A program made the position numbers and the translations under genes. Below the pieces are notes generated by a model. That model was given only the letters and a program-made list of their open reading frames with translations, was not told the origin of the DNA and made no database searches. Positions 11,301 to 24,360 of a stretch of DNA of 64,000 nt are shown piece after piece (the stretch's first letter is position 1; each line of letters begins with the position of its first letter). The stretch comes from Oscarella lobularis. Lineage: Eukaryota > Porifera > Homoscleromorpha > Homosclerophorida > Oscarellidae. The stretch lies in contig NC_089190.1 of NCBI RefSeq assembly GCF_947507565.1, positions 1 through 64,000 of the forward strand, read 5' to 3'.

Positions 11301-14300
11301 GAAGAGAAAGTTGATGGCGTAAACTTTGATTCTAAGAGCCTGAAGATAAAGTTGAGGGCCTAAACCTTTATTCTAAGGGCCTGAAGATAACGTTGAGGGC
11401 CTAAACTCTGATTCTAAGGCCCTGAAGATAAACTTGAGGGCCTAGACTTTGATTCTAAGGCCCTGAAGATAAAGTTGAAGGCCAAAACTTTGATTCTAAG
11501 GCCCTGAAGAGAAATTTGAAGGCCCAAACTTTGATTCTAAGGGTCTGAAGTTAAAGTTCAGAGCCAAAACTCTGATTCTAAGGACCTGAAGATAAAGTTT
11601 AGGGCCTAGACTTTGATTCTAAGGACCTGAAGATAAAGTTGATGGCCTAAACTTTGATACTAAGAGCCTGAAGATAAAGTTGAGGGCCTAAACTTTGATT
11701 CTAAGGACATGAAGATAAAGTTGAGGGCCTAAACTCCGATTCTAAGGACCTGAAGGTAAAGTTGAGAGACTAAACTTTCATTCTAAGGACATGAAGATAA
11801 AGTTGAGGGCCTAAACTTTGATTCTAGGGACCTGAAGATAAAGTTTAGGGCCTAGACTTTGATTCTAAGGACCTGAAGATAAAGTTAAGGGCCTAAACTC
11901 TGATTCTAAGGCCCTGAAGATAAAGTTGAGGGCCTAAACTCTAATTCTAAGACCCTGAAGATAAAGTTGAGGGCCTAGACTTTGATTCTAAGGCCCTGAA
12001 GATAAATTTGAACGCCTAAACTTTGAGTCTAAGGGCGTGAAGATAAAGTTGAGGGCCTAAACTTTGATTCTAAGGACCTGAAGATAAAGTTGAGGGCCTA
12101 AACTTTGATTCTAGGGACCTGAAGATGAAGTTGAGGGCCTAAACTTTGATTCTAGGTACCTGAAGATGAAGTTGAGGGCCTAAACTTTGATTCTAGGGAC
12201 CTGAAGATGAAGTTGAGGGCATAAATTTTGATTCTAAGGACCTGAAGATAAAGTTGAGGGCCTAAACTCTGATTCTAAGGCCCTAAAGATAAAGTTGAGG
12301 GCCTAGACTTTGATTCTAAGGCCCTCAAGATAAAGTTGAAGGCCTAAACTTTGATTCGAAGGCACTGAAGAGAAATTTGAAGGCCCAAACTTTGATTCTA
12401 AGGGTCTGAACTTAAAGTTCAGGGCCAAAACTCTGATTCCAAGGACCTGAAGATAAAGTTGAGGGCCTAGACTTTGATTCTAAGGACCTGAAGATAAAGT
12501 TGAAGGCCAAAACTTTGATTCTAAGGCCCTGAAGAGAAATTTGAAGGCCCAAACTTTGATTCTAAGGGTCTGAAGTTAAAGTTCAGAGCCAAAACTCTGA
12601 TTCTAAGGACCTGAAGATAAAGTTTAGGGCCTAGACTTTGATTCTAAGGACCTGAAGATAAGGTTGATGGCCTAAACTTTGATACTAAGAGCCTGAAGAT
12701 AAACTTGAGGGCCTAAACTTTGATTCTAAGGACATGAAGATAAACTTGAGGGCCTAAACTTTGATTCTAAGGACCTGAAGATAAAGTTGAGGGCCTAAAC
12801 TTTGATTCTAGGGACCTGAAGATAAAGTTTAGGGCCTAGACTTTGATTCTAAGGACCTGAAGATAAAGTTGATGGCCTAAACTTTGATACTAAGAGCCTG
12901 AAGATAAAGTTGAGGGCCTAAACTCCGATTCTAAGACCTGAAGATAAAGTTGAGAGACTAAACTTTGATTCTAAGGACCTGAAGATAAAGTTGAGGGACT
13001 AAACTTTGATTCTAGGGACCTGAAGATAAAGTTGAGAGACTAAACTTTGATTCTAAGGACCTGAAGATAAAGTTGAGAGACTAAACTTTGATTCTAAGGA
13101 CCTGAAGATAAAGTTGAGGGCCTAGACTTTGATTCTAAGGACCTGAAGATAAAGTTGAGGGCCTAGACTTTGATTCTAAGGCCCTGAAGATAAAGTTGAA
13201 GGCCTAAACTTTAATTGTAAGGGTCTGAAGTTAAAGTTCAGGGCAAAACTTTGATTCTAAGGCCCTGAAGAGAAAGTTGATGGCGTAAACTTTGATTCTA
13301 AGAGCCTGAAGATAAAGTTGAGGGCCTAAACCTTTATTCTAAGGGCCTGAAGATAACGTTGAGGGCCTAGACTTTGATTCTAAGGGCCTGAAGATAAAAT
13401 TGAGGGCCTAAACTCTGATTCTAAGGCCCGGAAGATAAACTTGAGGGCCTAGACTTTGATTCTAAGGCCCTGAAGATAAAGTTGAAGGCCAAAACTTTGA
13501 TTCTAAGGCCCTGAAGAGAAATTTGAAGGCCCAAACTTTGATTCTAAGGGTCTGAAGTTAAACTTCAGAGCCAATACTCTGATTCTAAGGACCTGAAGAT
13601 AAAGTTTAGGGCCTAGACTTTGATTCTAAGGACCTGAAGATAAAGTTGATGGCCTAAACTTTGATACTAAGAGCCTGAAGATAAAGTTGAGGGCCTAAAC
13701 TTTGATTCTAAGGACATGAAGATAAAGTTGAGGGCCTAAACTCCGATTCTAAGGACCTGAAGATAAAGTTGAGAGACTAAACTTTGATTCTAAGGACATG
13801 AAGATAAAGTTGAGGGCCTAAACTTTGATTCTAGGGACCAGAAGATAAAGTTTAGGGCCTAGACTTTGATTCTAAGGACCTGAAGATAAAGTTGAGGGCC
13901 TAAACTCTGATTCTAAGGCCCTGAAGATAAAGTTGAGGGCCTAAACTCTAATTCTAAGACCCTGAAGATAAAGTTGAGGGCCTAAACTCCGATTCTAAGA
14001 CCTGAAGATAAAGTTGAGAGACTAAACTTTGATTCTAAGGACCTGAAGATAAAGTTGAGGGACTAAACTTTGATTCTAGGGACCTGAAGATAAAGTTGAG
14101 AGACTAAACTTTGATTCTAAGGACCTGAAGATAAAGTTGAGAGACTAAACTTTGATTCTAAGGACCTGAAGATAAAGTTGAGGGCCTAAACTTTGATTCT
14201 AGGGACCTGAAGATAAAATTGAGAGACTAAACTTTGATTCTAAGGACCTGAAGATAAAGTTAAGAGACTAAACTTTGATTCTAAGTCCCTGAAGATAAAG

Positions 14301-17300
14301 TTGAACGCCCAAACTTTGATTCTAAGGGCCTGAAGATAAAGTTGAAGGCCTAAACTTTGATTCTAAGGCCCTGAAGAGAAAGTTGAGAGACTAAACTTTG
14401 ATTCTAGGGACCTGAAGATGAAGTTGAGGGCCTAAATTTTGATTCTAAGGACCTGAAGATAAAGTTGAGGGCCTAACCTCTGATTCTAAGGCCCTGAAGA
14501 CAAAGTTGAGGGCATAGACTTTGATTCTAAGGCCCTGAAGATAAAGTCGAAAGCCTAAACTTTGATTCTAAGGCCCTGAAGAGAAATTTGAAGGCCCAAA
14601 CTTTGATTCTAAGAGTCTGAAGTTAAAGTTCAGAGACAAAACTCTGATTCTAAGGACCTGAAGATAAAGTTGAGGGCCTAGACTTTGATTCTAAGGCCCT
14701 GAAGATAAAGTTGAAGGCCTAAACTTTGATTCTAAGGGTCTGAAGTTAAAGTTCAGGGCAAAACTTTGATTCTAAGGCCCTGAAGAGAAAGTTGATGGCG
14801 TAAACTTTGATTCTAAGAGCCTGAAGATAAAGTTGAGGGCCTAAACCTTTATTCTAAGGGCCTGAAGATAACGTTGAGGGCCTAGACTTTGATTCTAAGG
14901 GCCTGAAGATAAAGTTGAGGGCCTAAACTTTGATTCTAAGGACCTGAAGATAAAGTTGAGGGCCTAAACTTTGATTCTAGGGACCTCAAGATGAAGTTGA
15001 GGGCCTAAACTTTGATTCTAGGGACCTGAAGATGAAGTTGAGGGCCTAAACTTTGATTCTAGGGACCTGAAGATGAAGTTGAGGGCCTAAATTTTGATTC
15101 TAAGGACCTGAAGATAAAGTTGAGGGCCTAAACTCTGATTCTAAGGCCCTCAAGATAAAGTTGAAGGCCTAAACTTTGATTCTAAGGCACTGAAGAGAAA
15201 TTTGAAGGCCCAAACTTTGATTCTAATTGTCTGAATTCAAAGTTCAGGGCCAAAACTCTGATTCCAAGGACCTGAAGATAAAGTTGAGGGCCTAGACTTT
15301 GATTCTAAGGACCTGAAGATAAAGTTGAAAACCAAAACTTTGATTCTAAGGCCCTGAAGAGAAATTTGAAGGCCCAAACTTTGATTCTAAGGACCTGAAG
15401 ATAAAGTTGATGGCCTAAACTTTGATACTAAGAGCCTGAAGATAAACTTGAGGGCCTAAACTTTGATTCTAAGGACATGAAGATAAATTTGAGGGCCTAA
15501 ACTCCAATTCTAAGGACCTGAAGATAAAGTTGAGAGACTAAACTTTGATTCTAAGTCCCTGAAGATAAAGTTGAACGCCCAAACTTTGATTCTAAGGGCC
15601 TGAAGATAAAGTTGAAGGTCTAAACTTTGATTCTAAGGCCCTGAAGAGAAAGTTGAGGGCCTAAACTTTGATTCTAGGGACCTGAAGATGAAGTTGAGGG
15701 CCTAAATTTTGATTCTAAGGACCTGAAGATAAAGTTGAGGGCCTAAACTCTGATTCTAAGGCCCTCAAGATAAAGTTGAAGGCCTAAACTTTGATTCTAA
15801 GGCACTGAAGAGAAATTTGAAGGCCCAAACTTTGATTCTAATTGTCTGAATTCAAAGTTCAGGGCCAAAACTCTGATTCCAAGGACCTGAAGATAAAGTT
15901 GAGGGCCTAGACTTTGATTCTAAGGACCTGAAGATAAAGTTGAAAACCAAAACTTTGATTCTAAGGCCCTGAAGAGAAATTTGAAGGCCCAAACTTTGAT
16001 TCTAAGGACCTGAAGATAAAGTTGATGGCCTAAACTTTGATACTAAGAGCCTGAAGATAAACTTGAGGGCCTAAACTTTGATTCTAAGGACATGAAGATA
16101 AATTTGAGGGCCTAAACTCCAATTCTAAGGACCTGAAGATAAAGTTGAGAGACTAAACTTTGATTCTAAGTCCCTGAAGATAAAGTTGAACGCCCAAACT
16201 TTGATTCTAAGGGCCTGAAGATAAAGTTGAAGGTCTAAACTTTGATTCTAAGGCCCTGAAGAGAAAGTTGAGAGACTAAACTTTGATTCTAGGGACCTGA
16301 AGATGAAGTTGAGGGCCTAAATTTTGATTCTAAGGACCTGAAGATAAAGTTGAGGGCCTAACCTCTGATTCTAAGGCCCTGAAGACAAAGTTGAGGGCCT
16401 AGACTTTGATTCTAAGGCCCTGAAGATAAAGTCGAAAGCCTAAACTTTGATTCTAAGGCCCTGAAGAGAAATTTGAAGGCCCAAACTTTGATTCTAAGGG
16501 TCTGAAGTTAAAGTTCAGAGCCAAAACTCTGATTCTAAGGACCTGAAGATAAAGTTGAGGGCCTAGACTTTGATTCTAAGGCCCTGAAGATAAAGTTGAA
16601 GGCCTAAACTTTGATTCTAAGGGTCTGAAGTTAAAGTTCAGGGCAAAACTTTGATTCTAAGGCCCTGAAGAGAAAGTTGATGGCCTAAACTTTGATACTA
16701 AGAGCCTGAAGATAAAGTTGAGGGCCTAAACTCCGATTCTAAGACCTGAAGATAAAGTTGAGAGACTAAACTTTGATTCTAAGGACCTGAAGATAAAGTT
16801 GAGGGACTAAACTTTGATTCTAGGGACCTGAAGATAAAGTTGAGAGACTAAACTTTGATTCTAAGGACCTGAAGATAAAGTTGAGAGACTAAACTTTGAT
16901 TCTAAGGACCTGAAGATAAAGTTGAGGGCCTAAACTTTGATTCTAGGGACCTGAAGATAAAATTGAGAGACTAAACTTTGATTCTAAGGACCTGAAGATA
17001 AAGTTGAGAGACTAAACTTTGATTCTAAGTCCCTAAAGATAAAGTTGAGGGCCTAAACCTTTATTCTAAGGGTCTGAAGTTAAAATTCAGAGCCAAAACT
17101 CTGATTCTAAGGACCTGAAGATAAAGTTGAGGGCCTAGACTTTGATTCTAAGGACCTGAAGATAAAGTTGATGGCCTAAACTCTGATTCTAAGGCCCTGA
17201 AGATAAAGTTGAGGGACTAAACTTTTATTCTAAGGGCCTGAAGATAAAGTTGAGGGCCTAAACTCTGATTCTAAGGCCCTGAAGATAAATTTGAGGGTCT

Positions 17301-18898
17301 AAACTTTGATTCTAATGAGCTAAACATAAAGTTGAGGGCATAAACTTTGATTCTAAGGCCCTGAGAATAAAGTTGAACGCCTAATCTTTGATTCTAAGGG
17401 CCTGAAGATAAAGTTGAGAGACTAAACTTTGATTCTAAGACAGTGAAGATAAAGTTGAGGGCCTAGACTTTGATTCTAAGGCCCTGAAGATAAAGTTGAA
17501 GGCCTAAACTTTGATTCTAAGGCCCTGAAGAGAAATTTGAAGGCCCAAACTTTGATTCTAAGGGTCTGAAGTTAAAGTTCAGGGCCAAAACTCTGATTCC
17601 AAGGACCTGAAGATAAAGTTGAGGGCCTAAACTTATATTCTAAGGGCCTGAAGATAAAGTTGAGGGCCTAGACATTGATTCTAAGGGCCTGAAGATAAAG
17701 TTGAGGGCCTAAACTCTGATTCTAAGTCCCGGAAGATAAAGTTGAGGGCCTAAACTTTGATTCTAAGGACCTGAAGATAAAGTTGAGGGCCTAAACTTTG
17801 ATTCTAGGGACCTGAAGATGAAGTTGAGGGCCTAAACTCTGATTCTAAGGCCCTGAAGATAAAGTTGAGGGCCTAGACTTTGATTCTAAGGCCCTGAAGA
17901 TAAAGTTGAAGGCCTAAACTCTGATTCTAAGGCCCTGAAGATAAAGTTGAGGGACTAAACTTTTATTCTAAGGACCTGAAGATAAAGTTGAGGGCCTAAA
18001 CTCTGATTCTAAGGCCCTGAAGATAAATTTGAGGGTCTAAACTTTGATTCTAATGAGCTAAACATAAAGTTGAGGGCATAAACTTTGATTCTAAGGCCCT
18101 GAGAATAAAGTTGAACGCCTAATCTTTGATTCTAAGGGCCTGAAGATAAAGTTGAGAGACTAAACTTTGATTCTAAGACAGTGAAGATAAAGTTGAGGGC
18201 CTAGACTTTGATTCTAAGGCCCTGAAGATAAAGTTGAAGGCCTAAACTTTGATTCTAAGGCCCTGAAGAGAAATTTGAAGGCCCAAACTTTGATTCTAAG
18301 GGTCTGAAGTTAAAGTTCAGGGCCAAAACTCTGATTCCAAGGACCTGAAGAAAAAGTTGAGGGCCTAAACTTATATTCTAAGGGCCTGAAGATAAAGTTG
18401 AGGGCCTAGACATTGATTCTAAGGGCCTGAAGATAAAGTTGAGGGCCTAAACTCTGATTCTAAGTCCCGGAAGATAAAGTTGAGGGCCTAAACTTTGATT
18501 CTAAGGACCTGAAGATAAAGTTGAGGGCCTAAACTTTGATTCTAGGGACCTGAAGATGAAGTTGAGGGCATAAATTTTGATTCTAAGGACCTGAAGATAA
18601 AGTTGAGGGCCTAAACTCTGATTCTAAGGCCCTGAAGATAAAGTTGAGGGCCTAGACTTTGATTCTAAGGCCCTGAAGATAAAGTTGAAGGCCTAAACTT
18701 TGATTCTAAGGCCCTGAAGAGAAATTTGAAGGCCCAAACTTTGATTCTAAGGGTCTGAAGTTAAAGTTCAGGGCCTAAACTCTGATTCCAAGGACCTGAA
18801 GATAAAGTTGAGGGCCTAAACTTTGATTCTAAGGAGCTAAAGATAAAGTTGAGGGCCTAAACTTCGATTCTAAGGCATTGAAGATAAAGTTGAGGGCC

Positions 18899-21800
18899 CA
18901 ACGGGTCTCTCCTGTAATAAATTACAGCGAAATTACAGGGGTTAGCCAACGGGTCTCTCCTGTAATAAATTAGAGCGAATTTACAGGGGGTTAGTAAACG
19001 GGTCTCTCCTGTAATAAAATACAGCGAAAATACAGGGGGTTAGCAAACGGGTCTCTCCTGTAATAAATTACAGCGAATTTATAGGGGGTTAGCCAACGGG
19101 TCTCTCCTGTAATAAATTACAGCAAAATTACAGGAGGTTAGCCAACGGTTCTCTTCTGTAATAAATTACAGCGAAATTACAGGGGGTTAGCAAACAAGTC
19201 TCTCCTGTAATAAATTACAGCGAAATTACAGGAGCTAGCCAAAGGGTCTCTCCTGTAATAAATTACAGCGAAATTACAGGAGGTTAGCCAAGGGTTCTCT
19301 TCTGTAATAAATTACAGCGAAATTACAGGGGGTTAGCAAACAAGTCTCTCCTGTAATAAATTACAGCGAAATTACAGGGGCTAGCCAACGGGTCTCTCCT
19401 GTAATAAATTACAGCGAAATTAAAGTGGGTTAGCCAACGGGTTTCTCCTGTAATAAATTACAGCGAAATTACAGGGGCTAGCCAACGGGTCTCTCCTGTA
19501 ATAAATTACAGCGAAATTAAAGGGGGTTAGCCAACGGGTTTCTCCTGTAATAAATTACAGCGAAATTACAGGGGCTAGCCAACGGGTCTCTCCTGTAATA
19601 AATTACAGCGAAATTACAGGGGGTTAGCCAACGGGTTCCTCCTGTAATAAATTACAGCGAAATTACAGGGGCTAGCCAACGGGTCTCTCCTGTAATAAAT
19701 TACAGCGAAATTACAGGGGGTTAGCCAACGGGTTTCTCCTGTAATAAATTACAGCGAAATTACAGGGGCTAGCCAACGGGTATCTCCTGTAATAAATTGC
19801 AGCGAAATTACAGGGGGTTAGCCAACGGGTTTCTCCTGTAATAAATTACAGCGAAATTACAGGGGCTAGCCAACGGGTCTCTCCTGTAATAAATTACAGC
19901 GAAATTAAAGTGGGTTAGCCAACGGGTTTCTCCTGTAATAAATTACAGCGAAATTACAGGGGCTAGCCTACGGGTCTCTCCTGTAATAAATTACAGAAAA
20001 ATTACAGGGGGGCTAGCCAACGGAACCCTCCTGTAATAAATTACAGAAAAATTACACGGGGTTAGCCAAAGGGTATCTCCTGTAATAAATTACAGCGAAA
20101 TTACAGGGGCTTAGCCAACGGGTATCTCCTGTAATAAATTACAGCGAAATTACAGGGGGTTAGCCAACGGGTTTCTCCTGTAATAAATTACAGCGAAATT
20201 ACAGGGGCTAGCCAACGGGTCTCTCCTGTAATAAATTGCAGCGAAATTACAGGGGGTTAGCCAACGGGTTTCTCCTGTAATAAATTACAGCGAAATTAAA
20301 GTGGGTTAGCCAACGGGTTTCTCCTGTAATAAATTACAGCGAAATTACAGGGGCTAGCCAACGGGTCTCTCCTGTAATAAATTACAGCGAAATTAAAGGG
20401 GGTTAGCCAACGGGTTTCTCCTGTAATAAATTACAGCGAAATTGCAGGGGCTAGCCAACGGGTCTCTCCTGTAATAAATTACAGCGAAATTAAAGGGGGT
20501 TAGCCAACGGGTTTCTCCTGTAATAAATTACAGCGAAATTACAGGGGCTAGCCAACGGGTCTCTCCTGTAATAAATTGCAGCGAAATTACAGGGGGTTAG
20601 CCAACGGGTTTCTCCTGTAATAAATTACAGCGAAATTACAGGGGCTAGCCAACGGGTCTCTCCTGTAATAAATTACAGCGAAATTAAAGTGGGTTAGCCA
20701 ACGGGTTTCTCCTGTAATAAATTACAGCGAAATTACAGGGGCTAGCCAACGGGTCTCTCCTGTAATAAATTACAGCGAAATTAAAGTGGGTTAGCCAACG
20801 GGTTTCTCCTGTAATAAATTACAGCGAAATTACAGGGGCTAGCCAACGGGTCTCTCCTGTAATAAATTACAGCGAAATTAAAGGGGGTTAGCCAACGGGT
20901 TTCTCCTGTAATAAATTACAGCGAAATTACAGGGGCTAGCCAACGGGTCTCTCCTGTAATAAATTGCAGCGAAATTACAGGGGGTTAGCCAACGGGTTTC
21001 TCCTGTAATAAATTACAGCGAAATTACAGGGGCTAGCCAACGGGTCTCTCCTGTAATAAATTACAGCGAAATTAAAGTGGGTTAGCCAACGGGTTTCTCC
21101 TGTAATAAATTACAGCGAAATTACAGGAGCTAGCCAACGGGTCTCTCCTGTAATAAATTACAGCGAAATTAAAGTGGGTTAGCCAACGGGTTTCTCCTGT
21201 AATAAATTACAGCGAAATTACAGGGGCTAGCCAACGGGTCTCTCCTGTAATAAATTACAGCGAAATTAAAGGGGGTTAGCCAACGGGTTTCTCCTGTAAT
21301 AAATTACAGCGAAATTACAGGGGCTAGCCAACGGGTCTCTCCTGTAATAAATTACAGCGAAATTACAGGGGGTTAGCCAACGGGTTTCTCCTGTAATAAA
21401 TTACAGCGAAATTACAGGGGCTAGCCAACGGGTCTCTCCTGTAATAAATTACAGCGAAATTACAGGGGGTTAGCCAACGGGTTTCTCCTGTAATAAATTA
21501 CAGCGAATTTACAGGGGGTTAGCCAACGGGTCTCTCCTGTAATAAATTACAGCAAAATTACAGGAGGTTAGCCAACGGTTCTCTTCTGTAATAAATTACA
21601 GCGAAATTACAGGGGGTTAGCAAACAAGTCTCTCCTGTAATAAATTACAGCGAAATTACAGGAGCTAGCCAAAGGGTCTCTCCTGTAATAAATTACAGCG
21701 AAATTACAGGAGGTTAGCCAACGGTTCTCTTCTGTAATAAATTACAGCGAAATTACAGGGGGTTAGCAAACAAGTCTCTCCTGTAATAAATTACAGCGAA

Positions 21801-22275
21801 ATTACAGGAGCTAGCCAAAGGGTCTCTCCTGTAATAAATTACAGCGAAATTACAGGAGGTTAGCCAACGGTTCTCTTCTGTAATAAATTACAGCGAAATT
21901 ACAGGGGGTTAGCAAACAAGTCTCTCCTGTAATAAATTACAGCGAAATTACAGGGGCTAGCCAACGGGTCTCTCCTGTAATAAATTACAGCGAAATTAAA
22001 GTGGGTTAGCCAACGGGTTTCTCCTGTAATAAATTACAGCGAAATTACAGGGGCTAGCCAACGGGTCTCTCCTGTAATAAATTACAGCGAAATTAAAGGG
22101 GGTTAGCCAACGGGTTTCTCCTGTAATAAATTACAGCGAAATTACAGGGGCTAGCCAACGGGTCTCTCCTGTAATAAATTGCAGCGAAATTACAGGGGGT
22201 TAGCCAACGGGTTTCTCCTGTAATAAATTACAGCGAAATTACAGGGGGCTAGCTAACGGGTTTCTCCTGTAAGGA
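18899..22275. repeat. satellite of alternating 47- and 49-bp hairpin units
   Basis: About 70 units carry GCCAACGGGT, CTCTCCTGTAATAAATTACA, GCGAA, ATTACAGG and either GGGTTA (49 bp) or GGCTA (47 bp). Over much of the array the two types alternate, with TCTCTCC and TTTCTCC variants alternating in step, giving a dimer of about 96 bp. CCTGTAAT pairs with ATTACAGG, and TGTAAT pairs with ATTACA inside each unit. The junction to the 41-bp satellite at 18899 is sharp. Confidence 0.96.
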
Positions 22276-23290
22276 CAAATTGTCCCCAGGACCAATTGTC
22301 GCCAAATTCCAAACCACAATGCTCTACGATGAAGGGAAAGACGTCTACGAGACGTTCGAAGCGAGTCCGAAACGCAAAAGTTGGATTTAGAAAAATTTTG
22401 ACCAAATTTCGATTGCACGCGAAAAAAACCTTTTCGTGCCTTTCAGCCATCCCAAATCCTCCTCAAAAAACCAAAAAACGGCAGCAGAAAATCGAAGGAC
22501 AAAAATCGATTTTCCAATTTGCGACTCATTTCGCGAAAAAGCGCACAACTCTGCAAGGAGACGTCGCACGAGCACCGCACCGGTGCCATTCGATTCGTCG
22601 TGGTCTCACAAATAAAACCTGGTACCACGTTTACCAATTTTCGCCAATTTGTGACATAAAATTAAGCGAAACAAACAATACGCCTACGCGCGTACACCGT
22701 AAACGACACCACTTTAACCGTGCCGCCACTCCGCGACGCCGCGTCGTACGACAATAAGCGGCACGTCGATCGAGAGGGCATATGGTGCAGTTTACAAATT
22801 GCCGCCACTCCACGGCATCCGAGTCGCCGTTTGCCGTAGAGCACGTGCGAAAGAAAGGGAACACGCCCCCTTTTACGGACACATTAATTCGGCGAAAACG
22901 ACGCCGAAAGCGACGCTTCGCGTCGCAAAACGTTCTAAACCGTCTCGAATCCTTCGTTTCGAAGCCATTCGAAACGAAAAATTCACTATTCGAAGCTCGC
23001 GCCACCACTTGGCGACGCGACGCGTTCGAACGAGCGCTCCGCGGGCGACGAACGCTCTAAAACTGCTTCGTAACTATCTACTACTTACCTTTTGACGTCG
23101 CTCGGACCTTCGCATCGTCGAAAACGAGCCAGAAACCGTGTTTCTAAACAAGACGCGCGCGCTAACATACGCACGTGACCTCACCGGTTCAACATGTTGA
23201 CGTCATAAATAAACTATTAACAATCGGGGTTTCACATTGCTACGCCTATAGAATGGCACGGCAACACGTACAGAGCAGTTTCGCGAAGAT
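22276..23290. other. 1-kb low-copy stretch between arrays, no recognised gene
   Basis: GC-richer sequence with many TCG/CGA words. Open frames exist on both strands (for example 22296-22757 +, 22631-23008 -), but none has a recognisable domain, and they overlap each other, so no CDS is called. A single pair of the GGACAAATTGTCC motif sits at 22273-22300, before the array of the same motif restarts at about 23300. Confidence 0.5.
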
Positions 23291-23295
23291 TGGAC

Positions 23296-24100
23296 GAGGG
23301 ACAATTTGTCCCAAGGACAAATTGTTCCAGGACAAATTGTCCCAGGACAAATTGTCCGAGGACAAATTGTCCACAGGACAAATTGTCCCAGGACAAATTG
23401 TCCCAGGACAAATTGTCCCCCGGGCAAATTGTCCCAGGACAAATATTCCCCAGGACAAATTCTCCCACGACAAATTGTCCCCAGGACAAATTGTCCCCAG
23501 GACAAATTGTCCCAGGACAAATTGTCCCAGTTTGTCCCCAGGACAAGTTGTCTCAGGACAAATTGTCTTCAGGACAAATTGTCCCAGGAAAAATTGTCCC
23601 AGGACCAATTGTCCCAGGAAAATTGTCTCCAGTACAAATTGTCCCAGGACAAATTGTCCCCAGGAGAAATTGTCCCAGGACAAATTGTCCCAGTTTGTCC
23701 CCAGGACAAATTGTCCCAGGACAAATTGTCTCAGGACAAATTGTCTTCAGGACAAATTGTCCCAGGACAAATTGTCCCAGGACAAATTTTCTTCCGGACA
23801 AATTGTCCCCAGGACAAATTGTCCGAGGAGAAATTGTCTCAGGACCAATTGTCCCAGGACAATTCTCCCCAGGACAAATTGTCTTGGGACAATTTGTCTT
23901 GGGACAATTTGTCCTGGGGACAATTTGTCCTGGGACAAATTTTCCTGGGACAATTTGTCCTGGGGACAATTTTTCCTTGTTTCAATTTGTCGAGGGACAA
24001 TTTGTCATGGGGACAATTTGTCCTGGGACAATTTGTCCTGGGGACAATTTGTCCTGGGACAATTTGTCCTTGTGACAATTTGTCCTGGGACAATTTTTCC
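23296..24100. repeat. 16-17-bp minisatellite GGACAAATTGTCC that inverts midway
   Basis: About 50 units. From 23300 to 23880 the unit reads CAGGACAAATTGTCC; from 23881 to 24100 it reads GGGACAATTTGTCCTG, its reverse complement. The switch is at CAAATTGTCTTGGGACAATT. Each unit is itself a near-palindrome around one A or T. The long open frames here are artefacts of the repeat. Confidence 0.95.
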
Positions 24101-24104
24101 GGGA

Positions 24105-24360
24105 AAAGGTAGAACCTTCACTCGATGTGAAGGTAGAACCTTCATTCGTTGTGAAGTTACAACCTACACTCCTAGCGAAGGTAGAACTTTCACTTGTTGA
24201 GAATAAATGCTGCATTAATTCCGAATAAATGCCGCATTAATTCCGAAGTCTCACTAATATCAAACTACTTATATTGGAGGTCTCACTAGTATCAAACTAC
24301 CTATACTGGGGGTCTCACTAATATCAATTTTCCTATATTTGAGGTCTCAATAGTATCAAC
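24105..24360. repeat. three short tandem repeats
   Basis: 24105-24200: about four units around GAAGGTAGAACCTTCACT, a small palindrome. 24208-24245: two units of AATAAATGCYGCATTAATTCCG type. 24246-24360: about 3.5 units of 30-33 bp starting with GTCTCACTARTATCAA. No gene is seen. Confidence 0.8.

Larger units (their letters stand above)
2630..18898. repeat. subtelomeric satellite, 41-bp unit, about 400 copies
   Basis: Head-to-tail units built from AAACTTTGATTCTAAGG, then CCTGAAGATAAAG, then TTGAGGGCCT. Successive starts are 41 bp apart (for example 3781 and 3822). Variants recur in fixed order (GAGAAATTTGAAGGCCC types, GTCTGAAGTTAAAG types), so a higher-order structure exists. No gene is visible in these 16 kb; reading frames are short. 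Confidence 0.97.

Noticed and set aside
18899-22275. Possible CRISPR array because of regular 47/49-bp units with palindromes
   Set aside because: There are no variable spacers, whole units repeat, and the context is a eukaryotic subtelomere.
22296-23008. Overlapping + and - frames of 125-153 codons in the GC-rich kilobase
   Set aside because: They overlap on opposite strands, are Arg/Lys-rich without motifs, and fit base composition.
23175-24200. Open frames of 260-340 codons in the GGACAAATTGTCC array
   Set aside because: All frames on both strands are open because of the repeat; no domain.
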